The notes below the pieces were generated by a model. It was not told where the DNA came from. It searched no databases and saw only the letters and a list, made by a program, of their open reading frames with translations. A stretch of DNA of 64,000 bases from Bryoerythrophyllum caledonicum (lineage: Eukaryota > Streptophyta > Bryopsida > Pottiales > Pottiaceae), in NCBI GenBank assembly GCA_963971425.1, contig OZ020524.1, positions 21,505,022 to 21,569,021 on the forward strand. Reading direction: 5' to 3'. The position numbers were made by a program, and so were the translations under genes. Shown piece by piece: positions 46,647 through 58,776 of this stretch. Within the stretch, counting starts at the first letter, position 1, and each line of letters starts with the position of its first letter.

Positions 46647-48621
46647 AACTTCAATGGACCTCGTTGTCGGGTAGAGAGGAGCGCGCTTTGAGAATACACG
46701 AGGTATCTTGCTGCGACTTCTTACAGTCTGCTACGGAGTTCTGTCAAATCTTGTAATCTTCGGTCTTCAGTCTTCACTCTTCAGTCTTCAAACTCCTCCC
46801 CGTTTGCCTATCCTGTGGTGGCTCTAAAGGGTTAAAGGTAAAGGTGGGTGATAAGAAACCACGGCCTCGGACGGGTAAAACGGGATGGCCAGACCACAAG
46901 CTGAAACCGTCCGAAAGATTGGCTCCTAAAATTCAAACCCACGGTGACCAGCAAACGTGCCTCACCGGTGGGAACGACATAAACACGACCGTGTGGGCAA
47001 TTAACCCCACTTCGCCGCAAAAGAGTTTACAAGAACAGAATTAAAATACAACTAGCCTCCAAAGCTGGCTTGGAATCACAAAAAAAGAAATCGGACCACA
47101 AGCCACAACACACTTGTCTCCATCTTCTCTTCTCTTCAAGCCTTAAGTCTTCAATTCCTCCATCCTTCAACTCCAAAGTCTTCAAGTGTTCAAAAACACT
47201 AAGAAACTAAAAAGAAGTGTTCAAAAACACAATGGAAAAGTTTCACCAAGGCTGTAACCTTCAAACAAGTGACACATATGACTCAAAACTTCAAATACTA
47301 AGTGTAATAGCTCTCTGGAAAGCTAATTCAGACAACTAACACTATTTCAAATTTCAAGTCAATCTAAACTATTGTCCGAAAGTTATACGAGTTCAAAGTT
47401 TTGCCCCTTTAGATATTCAATCGCTCATAACTTCTTCTTTAAAACTCCAAATCTCAATTGTAATAACTTTTTGAAGAGCTATGACCATTGTCCAGGCACC
47501 TTCCAATTCTCAAACAATTCTAAACTACTGTCCAAAAGTTATGGACAATCAAAGTTCTGCCTACCCCTATTCATTCAGATCTCTATAACTTCTTGTTGAC
47601 AACTCCAAATCTCAATTGTAATATCTTTCTAGAAAGCTAAGATAGAGATGCACAGTTCCTCAAAATCTCAAATCAAATTGAGAATTACAAAAGAAGTTGT
47701 GGCTCCTCGAAACCTCTGCCCCTCAATGGATGGCCTCAGGTTTTCACAGAATTAAAACCTCAATAACTTTTTCTCTACAACTCCGAATTCAAAATTTAAA
47801 ACGAGTATGGAAAGCTCTTGAAACAAGGAACAAGATCACAAATTTTCCATTCCATTCAATTCAAGCTCAATGAGTTACACACAGTGAAAGTTCTGCTCCA
47901 AACCCTTGCTCTCTCACCCGCACACACACACACACTAAGGAATCTCTTTTTCCAACCTTTTTCCCTCAAGTGGACGTGGGCACTCCAGCCCATATCACCC
48001 TACCCAAAGTACCCTACAAGGTACTTCATTACTTTCTTATCCTTTCCACTTTCAACCACATAAAATCCCCTAGTCATTTATTTATTGGAAGACTAAAAAC
48101 TTAGACCTTCCAACCAACAAGATAAGTAAAATAAAAAAAATAACTAAATAAAAAAAACTTATCATAAGATAGCTGATGGTACGGACGTATAAAGGTGTTG
48201 ATTCGCACAACCTGATCGCCAAGTCGTGGACTTGGTTGGCTGGAAATGTCGTGGTCAGTGGCCGCCGCCGATCCGGGTTCGAACCCGATCGAGTCCGTCG
48301 AGTGGTTGGGCGGCCCACGGCTTGGTTCGCTAATGAGGCATGAAAAATACCAGTCAACCCGCTACCTACCTCCCTGAGCAGTGACAAGAACGGTGCAGCA
48401 CCTACATGCAAACACTTGCCCAAATCCTCAAACCGTGGTTCTCACCACGACCAAACATTTTTACCTCATCTAACCGCTAGTTGTATTCATTATTGTTTCC
48501 AGCAGTGCTCACTTCGTTTCCATCGTGAGGAATATATCGTTTGCTGCAATGCCAATGCCATGATCGTCGAGTTGAGGGCCATCGCCACTAGAAGGGCCCA
48601 AGGCGCTAGAGCCGTTTGAGT
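46647..48621. other. non-coding stretch with a degenerate ~135-bp repeat
   Basis: No gene. 47281-47890 contains two clear and two partial copies of a unit of about 135 bp with ACTCCAAATCTCAATTGTAA, AACTTCTT and CAAAGTTCTGCC. A short palindrome GGGTTCGAACCC lies at 48275-48286 but no tRNA fold is supported. (CA)n occurs at 47920-47934. Confidence 0.55.
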
Positions 48622-50507
48622 TCATAGACTGATTCTCCGAGATGTTGTCATCTCCATCAAGATTGCCCCTAATGCCGACCCATCTTTGTCTGCCCTAGCT
48701 TCTTGGGCACGGTCTTCACCCGATAATTCTACTATAGTATGGACTGCCCCTGCATCGACATCATCAAACTCAAAAGGATCCACTGGGTCACCGTGGACGT
48801 CGTGAAAATGGTCATGTAGTGCATCTCCACCGTGTTTGTTGTTTGCAGAGTTGTCCCTAGGTGGGCTATGATCAAACACGGGGTTGTTGTCACCGGCAAG
48901 GTCTTTCCAATCGCCGCCCATCCAGTTGTAACCCTCATCATCCGACTCCAAGCCCTCGTCCTCTGTGTTTGAAGGAAGTCCGCCATCTGGATCAGACTCC
49001 TCCGAATGCACATTCTCCTCATACCATCGAATTGGGTCTGGACAAGCACGTTCTCAGAGCAATCGACTATTCGTGTAGATGTAAACCAAATCTTCCGCTT
49101 TCTGCACTCCCAAGCAATTTCCGCTCTTACTATGCACGAACGAATACATGCTCCAATTACGCTCACATGACGAGGCCGAGCAGGTTTGTGCTAGTATACG
49201 CTTTGCAATGATAGGCAATGATTGCCCGTCCACGCGGTTCCACCATTGGTGAGGCAAGAGGTTGCTGTTTTCAATTTCCCCAGCTTCCTCCGGTGAATAT
49301 GGGCCTTGCAATTCTTCATACTCCGTGATTTCGAGCATTACTGCCGAAAAAGACACTCCGAGTGGACCACAAAGTGTCATAACAACCTTGTTTAGGGCCC
49401 TTTTGGCTTCAGCATTGTTTTGAATTTGTAAGTTATTGGCTAGATAAGGATTCAATAAAGCCCCTGCATAATGAAGATCTGTTGTCATCATCTCCCAACG
49501 GGCAAGGAATGATTCTCGAGGCGAGTTGCAATTCCGTTAGGCATGTTGAACGGCGCATTGCGCAGCTTAAACACGTGCTCTTTTAGCTTGTTCATGGTCA
49601 CCCAAACATTTCCCATTGCCGGAGTGTCACCATCTAAAGTCCGCAATGCCTTTAGTACTGGTGCCACTACAAATTCAAAATTAGTGCACCGATGCCAGAA
49701 AGTCTCGTCTAGAACGGTGGCTCGCACCTGCGATGCCTTCGCATGGGCACGGTGCCTGTTTTGCGTATCAAAAAGAGAGGATACGTAGGATATCCATGCG
49801 GGGTCTATCACAACCATCTCCAGGGCATTTTTCACTTCCAACGGACGATGGATCATTATGTAATTGCATACAAACCTTGTTGCTGCTGGTCACAACAAAG
49901 ACAATTTTGGCAAAAATCGACGAAAAAGGGCCATGGGCACATGGTGGTTCCAGATATACAATGCAATTTGTTTCGCCTTCTGGACGAGGTCTGCAAACAT
50001 GCCTTCCTTCCCCCAGTCCTCGAGGAGGAGGTCCAAAATATGTGCACAACACCCTTGAGTATATATGTGCGGGTACTCATCGTTGACATTTTTCATTGCT
50101 CCCAACATGTTTGAAGCATTATCGATGCACACTTGGACCACATTCAATTGTCCAACCTTACGGGTAAAACTTTTCAATTGGTCCCCTATATATGCTGTAG
50201 ATTTCTTCATACCCGTGGTGTCTATAGACCCCAAGAAGATATCACCCATTGGACATACGAGCATGATATTCATGAGAGGGCGACGTGTAACATTGTCCCA
50301 CCCGTCCGAGCATATAGTTGCCCCATACTTGGCAATATCTACGCCGGTCTTCTTGTCCACAAGGTCTTTGACTTTTTTTTAGAGGCTCAATGTATGTCGT
50401 CCTCATGGCCTTGTACGATAGCGGTGTATAATCAAAACCCGCCTTTGACGTTGCGAGGGTGGCCTTGATGAAGGCCGGATGTCTAACCACGTTGAATGCA
50501 ACGTTTG
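48622..50507 (-). pseudogene. hAT transposase, central and C-terminal part
   Basis: 3' part of the transposase gene; the 5' part is at 56064-56541. From 50507: a conserved lead-in (VVRHPAFIKATLATSKAGFD), the DUF659-type catalytic part (GATICSDGWDNVTRRPLMNI, VVQVCIDNASNMLGAMK, PHIYTQGCCAHILDLLLEDW), then VIDPAWISYVSSLF and the hATC dimerisation domain (CSASSCERNWSMYSFVHSK). An acidic tail follows. Lesions: a frame change at a run of eight A (near 50380), TGA at 49890-49892, a one-base frame change near 49510, and TGA at 49054-49056. Both TGA codons sit where a CGA Arg codon fits the family, so they are probably deamination products. Confidence 0.85.
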
Positions 50508-50752
50508 TGTCAAGAACTGAGAACGGAACGGTTCACATTTTGACTACAATCGCATTCAATGTCATCTTTCAAGAACATGAAGAATGCAAACTGAATTAAT
50601 GGACATCATATTCATTAAACGAAAACATTACAGAGTATTACAAAATGCCAGATGAGGAATACATTCTTGCTACTAACTTTATATAGGATTCTATCCCTGT
50701 AACCGTAATGTAACCGCTAAGTCCAGCTGTCACTACGAGTGGAGTCGTGACA
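50508..50752 (-). repeat. 3' LTR of the chromovirus
   Basis: 245 bp, starting TGTCAAGAACTGAGAACGGA and ending GGAGTCGTGACA. The pol frame runs into it and stops at 50733. Confidence 0.95.
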
Positions 50753-53660
50753 TTACCCCCCTTTTTAACGTTCTGGGTGCTTGAGGATGTAACTTGTCAA
50801 ACGTTGCCACAGCGTCTGGGGCGTTCTCAAGATTCACTGCAGGTTCCCATGAATTTTCCTCCACACCATATCCTTTACAGGAAACTAAGTACTGAAGTTT
50901 TTTCCAGCGTCCAAATAGTCTGGAATCCAGGACTTCCTGCACCTCATATTCTAGATCCCCATCCGGAGTAACAATAGGCGGTGGAATTGTGGTCCGTCGT
51001 CCAACAATGGTGTCTTCAGAATATCGTTCCAGGAGTGATACATGGAATACATCGTGAATTCGTAATGAACTAGGAAGTTTAAGGCGATAGACTACGTCTG
51101 AAAGTTTCGAAATTATGGGAAATGGACCCAAAAATTTCGCTGTTAACTTTAGAGATGGAGAATCTGTGGAAATATTGTCATGTCGAAGTAGAACCCTGTC
51201 GCCGACTTGGAAAGCTGGCGGAAGTTGCGCGCCTTTGTCGTAGTTGCGTTTAGCCTGTTCACCAGCAAGTTGTATCATAGTCTTGACTTCCTCGTGAATT
51301 TCCTGCAAATATCGGACTCGATCTTCGGCAGCTGGGACTGTGGATGCAGACGGTGTCGTAAATGAAAAGGATGGATGGTAGCCATATGTCGCGTAAAACG
51401 GCGAGAATCCCGTAGCAGAATGAAATGCATTATTATATGCAAATTCAGCCATCGGAAGGAGATCCGCCCAATCATTCTGACGTCTTGTGGTGAACATACG
51501 TAAATACTGTTCGAGAACCTGATTAACCCGTTCCGTTTGCCCATCTGATTGGGGATGAAAAGTAGTGGTGGGAGATGGCTTGATACACAATAATTCTGAT
51601 AATCTTCTCATAAATTTTGATACGAATACTGGACCTCTGTCTGATATAACTTCTTCCGGTGTACCGTGGTACTTCCAAATGTTATGCAAATAAAGTGAAG
51701 CCATTTCCGGTGAAGTAATTGTCTCACTGGTTGGAATGAAATGACCGAGCTTGGTATTTTTATCAATTACCACCATGATGGAATCATACCCACTGCTAAT
51801 GGGAAGCTTTACTATAAAATCGGCAGATATGCGTTTCCAAGGAGCGTGAGCAGCTCGGATGGGTTGAAGGAGCCCATAGCGAGCATGATGTACAGGTTTG
51901 GACCTTTGGCAAACATCACACCTGTCGACGTAACGATTTACATATCGTCTGAGTGTTGGCCAGTAAAAATTAGGACTTACCAATTCCAAAGTTTTAGCAC
52001 GCCCCTGGTGTCCAGCTGCAGGAGCGTCATGTCTAGATCGAAGGATTTGTCTATAAAGTTCTGCATCATCCGGGACATAGATGCGATCATGGAACCGAAG
52101 AATATCATTGTTGTAAGTATATGGCTGTAGTCGACTTCGAATGTCTGTTGAGAGCTGGTGTGCATCTTTACGCAAGAGATCCAGCAAAGGTTGAAGGACA
52201 AAATCTTCTTTTACAACAATTTGAATTTTTTTAAGTATGCGATCATCTGTCCATACAGGTGGACAAGATTCGAGTGCGGCCAGTCGTAGAAGGGGACGAG
52301 CGAGTGAACTTCGGCCATCCATCAGGTCCACTCGTCTTGACAGGGCATCTGCCCGCCCATTTAATGATCCAGGCCGATGCTGAATTTGGAAATTAAACGT
52401 GGATAAAAATTCAGACCATCTTGCCTGGCGTTGGTTGAGCTGTTTTGTTGTAAGAAAAGATTCCAAATTCTTGTGGTCTGATATGACGTTGATGGTATGT
52501 GGGGATCCTTCCAAGTATACCCTCTAGTCTTGGAAAGCAAGAACCACACTAAGTAATTCTTTGTCGCAGATGTCGTAGTTTTGTTCAGCAGGAGTCATTT
52601 TTGAGCTTCTGTATGCACATGGATGCAAATACCCATCTGTGCCGTATTGTGAGAGAATCGCCGCAGTGGCCATGTCGGAAGCATCACTTTCCACTACAAA
52701 GGGATTCTGGAAATTGGGATGTATTAATATGGGTGCCTGTATAAACATGAACTGAAGTTTCTTGAAAGCATCATCTGCCTGAGGTGTCCAAACGAAAACC
52801 TGACCTTTCTTTGTCAACGCTATAAGTGGCAATGCAACTCGTGAATAATCAAGAATAAACCGTCTATAAAAATTTGCAAAGCCGAGGAAAGCTTGAACTT
52901 CCTTTACTGATTTTGGTATGGGCCAATCCTTGATTGTTTGAATTTTATCACGACACATTTCAAGCCCATTTGAAGAAACTATCATTCCCAAAAATTCCAC
53001 CGAAGTTCGATGAAACTCACATTTCGATTCTTTTGCATAAAGTCCGTGGTCCTGCAGCCGTTGGAATACTTGTTGCACAACTCTGCAGTGTTCATCCATG
53101 GTCTTCGAAAAAATCAAAATATCGTCCAAATAGATGACCACAGATAGATCAAGGAGGTCACCAAAAACATGTTGCATGTGAGATTGAAACTGCGCAGGAG
53201 CATTTGTCAAGCCGAAAGGCATGACCAGATATTCAAAGAGACCATATCGGGTCTTAAAAGCTGTTTTGTATTCATGACCAGGAGCCATGCGAACACGATG
53301 ATATGCTTGTCGAATATCAAGCTTTGTGAATATTTTGGCTCCCACCAAGCAATCAATGAGCTCGGGAATAAGTGGGAGAGGATATCTATTTTTTATGGTA
53401 ACTCCATTCAAATTACGGTAGTCTATGCAAACTCTGATAGAACCATCTTTCTTGCGAGCGAAGACAATGGGTGCAGAAATCGGAGATTTAGATCTGCGAA
53501 TCCATCCTTTGCCCAAATTCTCTTCTAAATATTTGCGCAGCTCCTCTAATTCCCTTGGAGACATAGGTTGTAATCTAGTGTTCCGTGGTTCCTGTCCATC
53601 TTTCAGTTCAATTTTTATGTCTGCGATACTGTGATTTGGTAATTCATTAGATGCAGTTTA
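50733..53660 (-). pseudogene. chromovirus pol: RT, RNase H, integrase, chromodomain
   Basis: RT: PLIPELIDCL, VVIYLDDILIFSK (catalytic DD) and GFANFYRRFI. RNase H: FVVESDASDMATAAILSQYG. After a TAG at 52524-52526, in the place of the usual Trp codon, the same frame continues with YLEGSPHTINVISDHKN. Integrase: the zinc region HDAPAAGHQGRAKTLE and CDVCQRSK, then the DDE residues in ISADFIVKLP, EVISDRGPVF and PQSDGQTERVNQ. The C-terminus is a canonical chromodomain: LEYEVQEVLDSRLFGRWKKL, then SWEPAVNLENAP. A TAA at 53658-53660 separates it from the protease part. With only two nonsense changes it is close to intact. The chromodomain is of the Tcn1-like type reported from mosses and fungi, rather than the degenerate type common in seed plants (family knowledge from memory). 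Confidence 0.9.
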
Positions 53661-54626
53661 ACTGAAAGCTCCTTTTAAATCACTGTATTTCTGACGGAAT
53701 TGAATTTGAAATTTCAGCTGTACATTCTGAGACCTCCAGCACGTATAGATCGGCATCGGTATCCGACAGTTGAAACGCTGCAGCTGAAATAACAACCGGC
53801 GAAAAATTCGAAGAAAGTTCTGGACCAATGTCGTTACTGTCCGAATTTTTCTTCAATTCCGAAGTTTGTGTGTCAGTGGATTGTCTCAAATCTTGCGATT
53901 CATGAAATCGCGTGGTTGCCTTCTGACCTAGTACGAAATCCTGAAATCGCGATTCCTGAAATCGGTTGATTGAAAACAAAGGTCCCACCGGTTGAATCCC
54001 TGTGGACCTGAGTCGTCCATTTTCTCGTTTTCTTTGCCATTATATGAGTGACTGTCTGTTTCATCCCAGTCCAGTAACCCCGGTTCCTAAAACTTATCGT
54101 TGAAACAATGCTTTTGGCAAAACGAAGAAGCCAATGTAACTTGTCGTTGTGACCAGCAGATGGTCGGATCATGGCGAACTAACCATGGCATTCCAAGTAT
54201 GTAGTCATAATGGCCGGTGTTAGTGATCTCTGCCAGTAACATCTCGTGGTGATTCCCAATGAATAACTCAACTTCATCCGTGGATGGTAAATATAAAGAA
54301 TCCATTCCTTTTTCATGAGTTTTTTTCCTTTCATCAAACTGGTTGTCCAGCTTTAATGCACTGCGTGATAATAAAAACGTGGCTGAAGCACTTTGAACTA
54401 TGCCCGGGTACTGAATTTCTAGATTCAATCCCGGGCTATGCCTTTTCCCGAGACCGCACCTTCCGATTCTGTAGTTGCTGCAAGAGATAATGGCCGGGAT
54501 GGATTGGTAGGACATTTGGATCGTATATGCCCCAACTCTCCACATCCCCTCAACGACCTTGACGTTGATATTCAAGTCTTTCTGCTGCATTCTTTGCCAA
54601 CGCTGGTGGTCCTCGAACTGCCCCAA
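53661..54626 (-). pseudogene. chromovirus protease region and zinc-knuckle relic
   Basis: Frame pieces with VELFIGNHHEMLLAEITN, then YDYILGMPWLVRHDPTICW, the segment that follows the retropepsin active site in Ty3 elements, and ALKLDN where the LIDSGA-type motif is expected. The gag zinc knuckle should lie near 54520-54560, but only a remnant (GDVESWGIYDPN in another frame) is left. The spacer to RT is degraded (53680-53990). Confidence 0.7.
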
Positions 54627-55536
54627 GTTCCATGGGTACTGGACCCGAGTTCACCGGGTCTGATGAGGGCCTCACAGGTAGGATACGAGAACTAAAACTC
54701 AAGTTTCTCAAATTGGAAGACTCACTTGGTAATCGACGAGTTTGCTTCCTACTCCAGAGACGTTCATCAATGCGGGATGACATCGCCATCCATTCATGTA
54801 ACGTGCGTGGCTGTGTCTTTGCAGTGGCTACTGAATCCAGTATTTCATCTTTCAGTCCAGATCGAAATCTTGCTACTAAACTAGACTCATTCCAATCCAA
54901 TTGAGCTGCATACTCATTGAAAGTAGAGATGTAATTTGCCACTGCTCCCGTTTGACGAAGCTTCCCAATGCGGTCCTCAGCGTTGTATGTTCTATCAAGA
55001 TCAAAGTAGATGCAAATAACTGCTTCTCGAAAAGCACTGTAATCCTCCAACAGATCATGCTTCCTTCCTTCATCAAGTGCTTGCAGGATTGGCATGGCCC
55101 AATTCTGTGCTGATCCAGTCATATACGAAAGCGCGAATGCAACTTTATCTGCATCTGACTGGTGCATACGTGGTTTTCCACGAAATACCAATCGGAGTTG
55201 TGCAAACCATCGATAAACTTCATTACCTTTCTTTCCCGAGAATTTATCAGGTGGAGCTACTTTCGATTCTGTGCTTCTTTCCTCCAATCGGTTATAGCTT
55301 CCAGGACCTCGTAGACCCCGATCTGCTCTAAGACTTGAACTTTGGGGAGACCGAGGGCATTGTCTCACACTTGTTTGATCAAGAACTTGCTGTATGACAT
55401 GGGGAAGTGCCGCCGGAAGGATGCTCTGTACCTGCTGTTGCACAAGTGCTGCCCAGTCCGGTGCAGCTTCCTCAGGCGGTGGAATGTTTCCTGGTTCCAT
55501 TAATTCTCCTTGATCCGCACCAGGAATACTGAACAA
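54550..55536 (-). CDS. chromovirus gag
   Basis: An intact frame of 328 residues or, starting at the second Met, MEPGNIPPPEEAAPDWAAL (about 318). It contains the retrotransposon gag core: PPDKFSGKKGNEVYRWFAQL, DKVAFALSYMTGSAQNWAMP, FREAVICIYFDLDRTYNAED and ISTFNEYAAQLDWNESSLVA. It ends with PVPMELGAVRGPPALAKNAA just before the zinc-knuckle relic. This is the virus-like-particle capsid protein. Confidence 0.85.
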   Translation of the reverse strand: MFSIPGADQGELMEPGNIPPPEEAAPDWAALVQQQVQSILPAALPHVIQQVLDQTSVRQCPRSPQSSSLRADRGLRGPGSYNRLEERSTESKVAPPDKFSGKKGNEVYRWFAQLRLVFRGKPRMHQSDADKVAFALSYMTGSAQNWAMPILQALDEGRKHDLLEDYSAFREAVICIYFDLDRTYNAEDRIGKLRQTGAVANYISTFNEYAAQLDWNESSLVARFRSGLKDEILDSVATAKTQPRTLHEWMAMSSRIDERLWSRKQTRRLPSESSNLRNLSFSSRILPVRPSSDPVNSGPVPMELGAVRGPPALAKNAAERLEYQRQGR

Positions 55537-55813
55537 ATTTTTATTTCATGACTGATTAAATCAGCCGGAATGTCACTCCGAAAAACCACCGGCAATTATC
55601 CATTTCTCCGGAGGACAACTGCATCGGCATTATCTCAACCCACTTACTGCTGACGAATTGTTTCTGTTTAAAAAACGAAAAAACTGAGGTGCACAATCTC
55701 ACCGAACTATTTCACTCATGACCTGAAGTTGATCAGTATTTAAAAATCACCACTAATCTCCGAACCTGCTTGCAATCGCGGCAGAATATGAACAGTTTTG
55801 TGATCTGGCATTA
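55537..55813 (-). promoter_or_regulatory. chromovirus leader with presumptive primer-binding site
   Basis: About 280 bp between the 5' LTR and gag. Immediately inside the LTR the - strand reads TAATGCCAGATCACAAAAC, the position of the primer-binding site. It does not match the usual initiator-Met sequence TGGTATCAGAGC, so the primer is uncertain. Confidence 0.5.
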
Positions 55814-56058
55814 TGTCAAGAACTGAGAACGGAACGGTTCACATTTTGATTGCAATCGCATTCAATGTCATCTTTCAAGAACATGAAGAATGCAAACTGA
55901 ATTAATGGACATCATATTCATTAAACGAAAACATTACAGAGTATTACAAAATGCCAGATGAGGAATACATTCTTGCTACTAACTTTATATAGGATTCTAT
56001 CCCTGTAACCGTAATGTAACCGCTAAGTCCAGCTGTCACTATGGGTGGAGTCGTGACA
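55814..56058 (-). repeat. 5' LTR of the chromovirus
   Basis: 245 bp, identical to the 3' LTR except four transitions (GATTGC versus GACTAC, and CTATGGGT versus CTACGAGT). It should carry the promoter of the element. Confidence 0.95.
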
Positions 56059-56063
56059 GTTTG

Positions 56064-56541
56064 CTTCATAAAAAAAATGTGCCCATAATTTGTCCAGCTC
56101 TTTTCGTTTTTCTATTTGGTAAGCCTCTGGAAAGCTCCGTTGTCGTACAGATCTTGGTGTTGATGATACTGCTTGGCTTAGAGGATTTGTGGACTGCGTG
56201 TTCTCCTCATTTCGAGTTTCCAAGAAACTACCTTGTTGGATGGATTGGCTAGAACAAGGTTCAGTGGAACATGTTGCTGGTGCGCTAGGAAGGCCAACGA
56301 TCTCCGCCTCGATCATCCTAGTAGGAATAATATTCCCGCATGTTTTAAAACGGGCCTTAACAGTTGCTGGGGCCTTAGAGCACGAAGTCTTTGTCCATTG
56401 TGGATACCCATGGTGTGACATGCACCTCCCGCTTTTGTATGCAAACGTGTAATTGCACGAAACACATGTCACTTCATCCTTCTTGTTAAATGTGTACCAT
56501 GGGGCCCACTTCTTCGTTTGAGCCCTTTGGTGCGACGACAT
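56064..56541 (-). pseudogene. hAT transposase, N-terminal part with BED zinc finger
   Basis: Starts at the ATG at 56541 (MSSHQRAQTKKWAPWYTFN). A BED-type finger follows: CVSCNYTFAYKSGRCMSHHG with Trp/Phe residues upstream. A Ser/Thr/Gln-rich linker leads to KRKELDKLWAHFFYEAN, where the chromovirus inserted. Joining to 50507 continues the protein with VAFNVVRHPAF, in frame. An in-frame ATG exists at 56640, but the sequence before 56541 looks non-coding. Confidence 0.85.
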
Positions 56542-56754
56542 CACAATGTAATTGGCGCGCAATGTTGTGCCAAAGAGAATCCGCCAAAAGTAATAGGAAA
56601 TTGTGTGTGCATAGAAAATGTTGACCCAAAGGTCACTCACAAACTTGTAGATTCATGCAAGGAGCCCAATAAGGAGTTCCAGGACACGAAGCCAAGGATG
56701 TGAGGTGAGTCAAGCACATCGCATATGGTTCTTATATAGTGCTAGAGCAGGAGC

Positions 56755-56930
56755 ATCTGGGGCCGGGCGCGCATAAGGGGGGCCGTGCGCGTACGCTGTG
56801 GGCCGGGCGCGCACAATGTTGGGGCCGTGCGCGTACGTTGTGGGCCGGGCGCGCACAATGTTGGGGCCGTACGCGTACGCTCTAGGGCCGGGCGCGCACA
56901 ATGTTGGGGCGTGCGCACTAATTCGACGGT
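56755..56930. repeat. GC-rich subterminal repeat array B
   Basis: About seven alternating units, GGGCCGGGCGCGCACAATGTT and GGGGCCGTGCGCGTACG. The core is shared with arrays A (45440) and C (62085). It lies upstream of the hAT transposase start and downstream of gene C copy A, so it may belong to either. Confidence 0.8.
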
Positions 56931-57126
56931 ATATTGAAACATTGCAACACTTAACATTTTGATATATAAAACATCTCATAAAAATCCACTAAATATACAT
57001 GATGCCATTCAATTTACAAGGTTTTATTAAATATACAAAATATCGCTCAATATTAAATGGCACTTACAAAATTATAGAAAGCTCTTGTTCCAAAACGTTT
57101 CAACATTGCTCTATGTACATTTCTCG

Positions 57127-57443
57127 CACTGTTGTAGTTCTAGATTCCCTTAAAGCCAGTAAAAAATGAAAGAAGATTGTCTTTCTCCCGAACTCGTGCC
57201 TTCAAGTCTTGAATTTCTTCAAGACATTTCGCTACTTCATTATCCTTTTCATCGAGCTCTTCTCCTAGATCCTCAATTACGTTCAAGCTTTCATTTAGTT
57301 ACTTCTTCACTCGAAGATTATTATCACGACTCACCCAGTCACCTTCCGTAGACTTTTTTTTATTATCCACACCCTCCTCTCGTACCGCATCTGTCTTCGT
57401 GGCATGTCCGTCTTGTTGTGAAACTGACGGTTTACGGTTCAAG
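57127..57443 (-). pseudogene. gene C copy A, C-terminal part
   Basis: - strand frame from the insertion site at 57443: NRKPSVSQQDGHATKTDAV, then GDWVSRDNNLRVKK, a TAG-type stop, and a coiled coil (EDLGEELDEKDNEVAKCLEE, QDLKARVREKDNLLSF), ending at 57127. It matches the C-terminal coiled coil of copy B at 63121-63330 (LQKLRAILQEKDNQIQEYAK). It is separated from its N-terminal part by the element 57444-61278, and joining across one TCAAG copy keeps the frame. Confidence 0.75.
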
Positions 57444-58776
57444 TGTCGTAGTTTGCAGAGTCAGTATTCCTCCGGAATGCACTCAATCGTCACTAAGTGC
57501 TTCCAAAGTAAACCACTCCGGTTTCGTTCCCACAGAGATCTAGTTATCCTTTCAAATTACCCCTAAATCACTAGTCTATTCATTACCTAGGTTAGTCAAT
57601 CTAATCAGTGATAGTCCGGATCCTTCCGGATTCCAAAACCCAAGCGAAACTTTCCGGATCTAGTTTCCGGAAGGTTTCATAGTTATTTCCGGAAAGGATT
57701 TCCGGAAAGGTGGAGGGTAGTTTGATTTACCTCTGTTCCTCCTCAGAGCGGCTTCCGGAAGGTTTAAACGAGTGACCGGAAGACCACTGATCCTATTTTG
57801 TGTAAGTGGCCGGATTCCCCACTGCCTTGTAACTTTAAGTGGCTAGACACCCACTTCCCCGGGTTTTATAGTGACCGGAAAATCACTCTTTTTCTAATCT
57901 ACTAACCTGTGATAGGGTGTTGGTCCTAGACGTAACTCTCATGACATCCGGAAGGCCTTCCGGATGCGGTCACACAAAGGTACGGCCGGACTACAACGAC
58001 GTTCCGGTAGCAATTTTGTAGCCCTACAAAGATAGGGATATAGTTCTACTTGGGAGGACTCCTTCTAGAATCACATAGCAGGTTTTTCCTATCGTGGGGG
58101 TAAACTCCGGTTTTGGACCGGAATCCGGGTTCACACGGACTGTTCCGTGCCCTAGAGACTACCAGGAACACCTCTGCAATATATCTCTTCCCCTCCTGGT
58201 TCTTCCGGACTCTGAAGGTGACCAGGAACACCTCTGCAACCTCCTCCAATTATTCCGGACACTCCCCTCCTGAATATCCAAGTCGGTTCACTCCTTAGCA
58301 CAACAACACATCCTTCTCTTCGAAGAAACTTGCACAAAACGTACTACCGCAACGGACCTTGAACCTCACAAGTAAAATAACTCTCTTCACAAATACTAGG
58401 TAGCAAATCTAGAAAAAGTTCTGAAATATATTCAACGTAGAGGAAAAGAAAACAAGGCGATGAGTTTTTCAAACCCATCTACTAAGTACAAGAATTGTTC
58501 CTAAATTAAGGCTTATCCTATCTGCAAGAAATCCGGAGGATCTTATCCCTAAAGTTAAGAATCTTGTCCCAAAAAATCCGGAAAAGAGAATCTCAGATCC
58601 TATTTTCCTGGGTCCGGATTCCGGACATCCGAAAAGTACGCAAAATTCCGGAAAGATTCCAAGTTTCCGGAAGGCTTAGTTTCCGGATTGAGTAGCCGGG
58701 TGCAACTTTGGGCCCCATCGTTAATTGCTACCTAATTCCGATCTCTAAGCTACTACTACTCCTAAATCTACCCTAC
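57444..58776 (-). other. conserved 3' region of the 3.84-kb element
   Basis: Non-coding. It aligns with 18336-19625 and with the left part of 19869-21170. It carries CCGGAA-rich words, paired ACCAGGAACACCTCTGCAA boxes near 58158 and 58218, and GCCCCATCGTTAAT next to the ORF end. Confidence 0.6.

Larger units (their letters stand above)
50508..56058 (-). mobile_element. Ty3 LTR retrotransposon, chromovirus
   Basis: LTRs of 245 bp at 50508-50752 and 55814-56058, each TGTCAAG...GTGACA, differ at four positions (all transitions), so the insertion is relatively recent. The target duplication GTTTG is at 50503-50507 and 56059-56063. A purine tract (AAAAAGGGGGGTAA on the - strand) precedes the 3' LTR at 50753. 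The coding order is gag, protease, RT, RNase H, integrase, chromodomain. It is inserted in the hAT transposase gene. Confidence 0.95.
45440..56930 (-). mobile_element. hAT-type DNA transposon, split by a chromovirus
   Basis: Holds a hAT transposase gene (BED finger, DUF659, hATC) on the - strand and an intact accessory-like ORF (45963-46646). GC-rich repeat arrays lie at both ends (45440-45770 and 56755-56930). A Ty3 element (50508-56058) with target duplication GTTTG sits in the transposase gene. I could not define the terminal inverted repeats or an 8-bp duplication, so the ends are approximate. The element may extend to the third array at 62200 and include gene C. Confidence 0.6.

Noticed and set aside
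48241..48310. Possible tRNA or SINE with B-box-like GGGTTCGAACCC
   Set aside because: The T-arm stem does not pair beyond the palindrome, no acceptor stem or A box is found at the right distance on either strand, and there is no poly-A or repeat copy.
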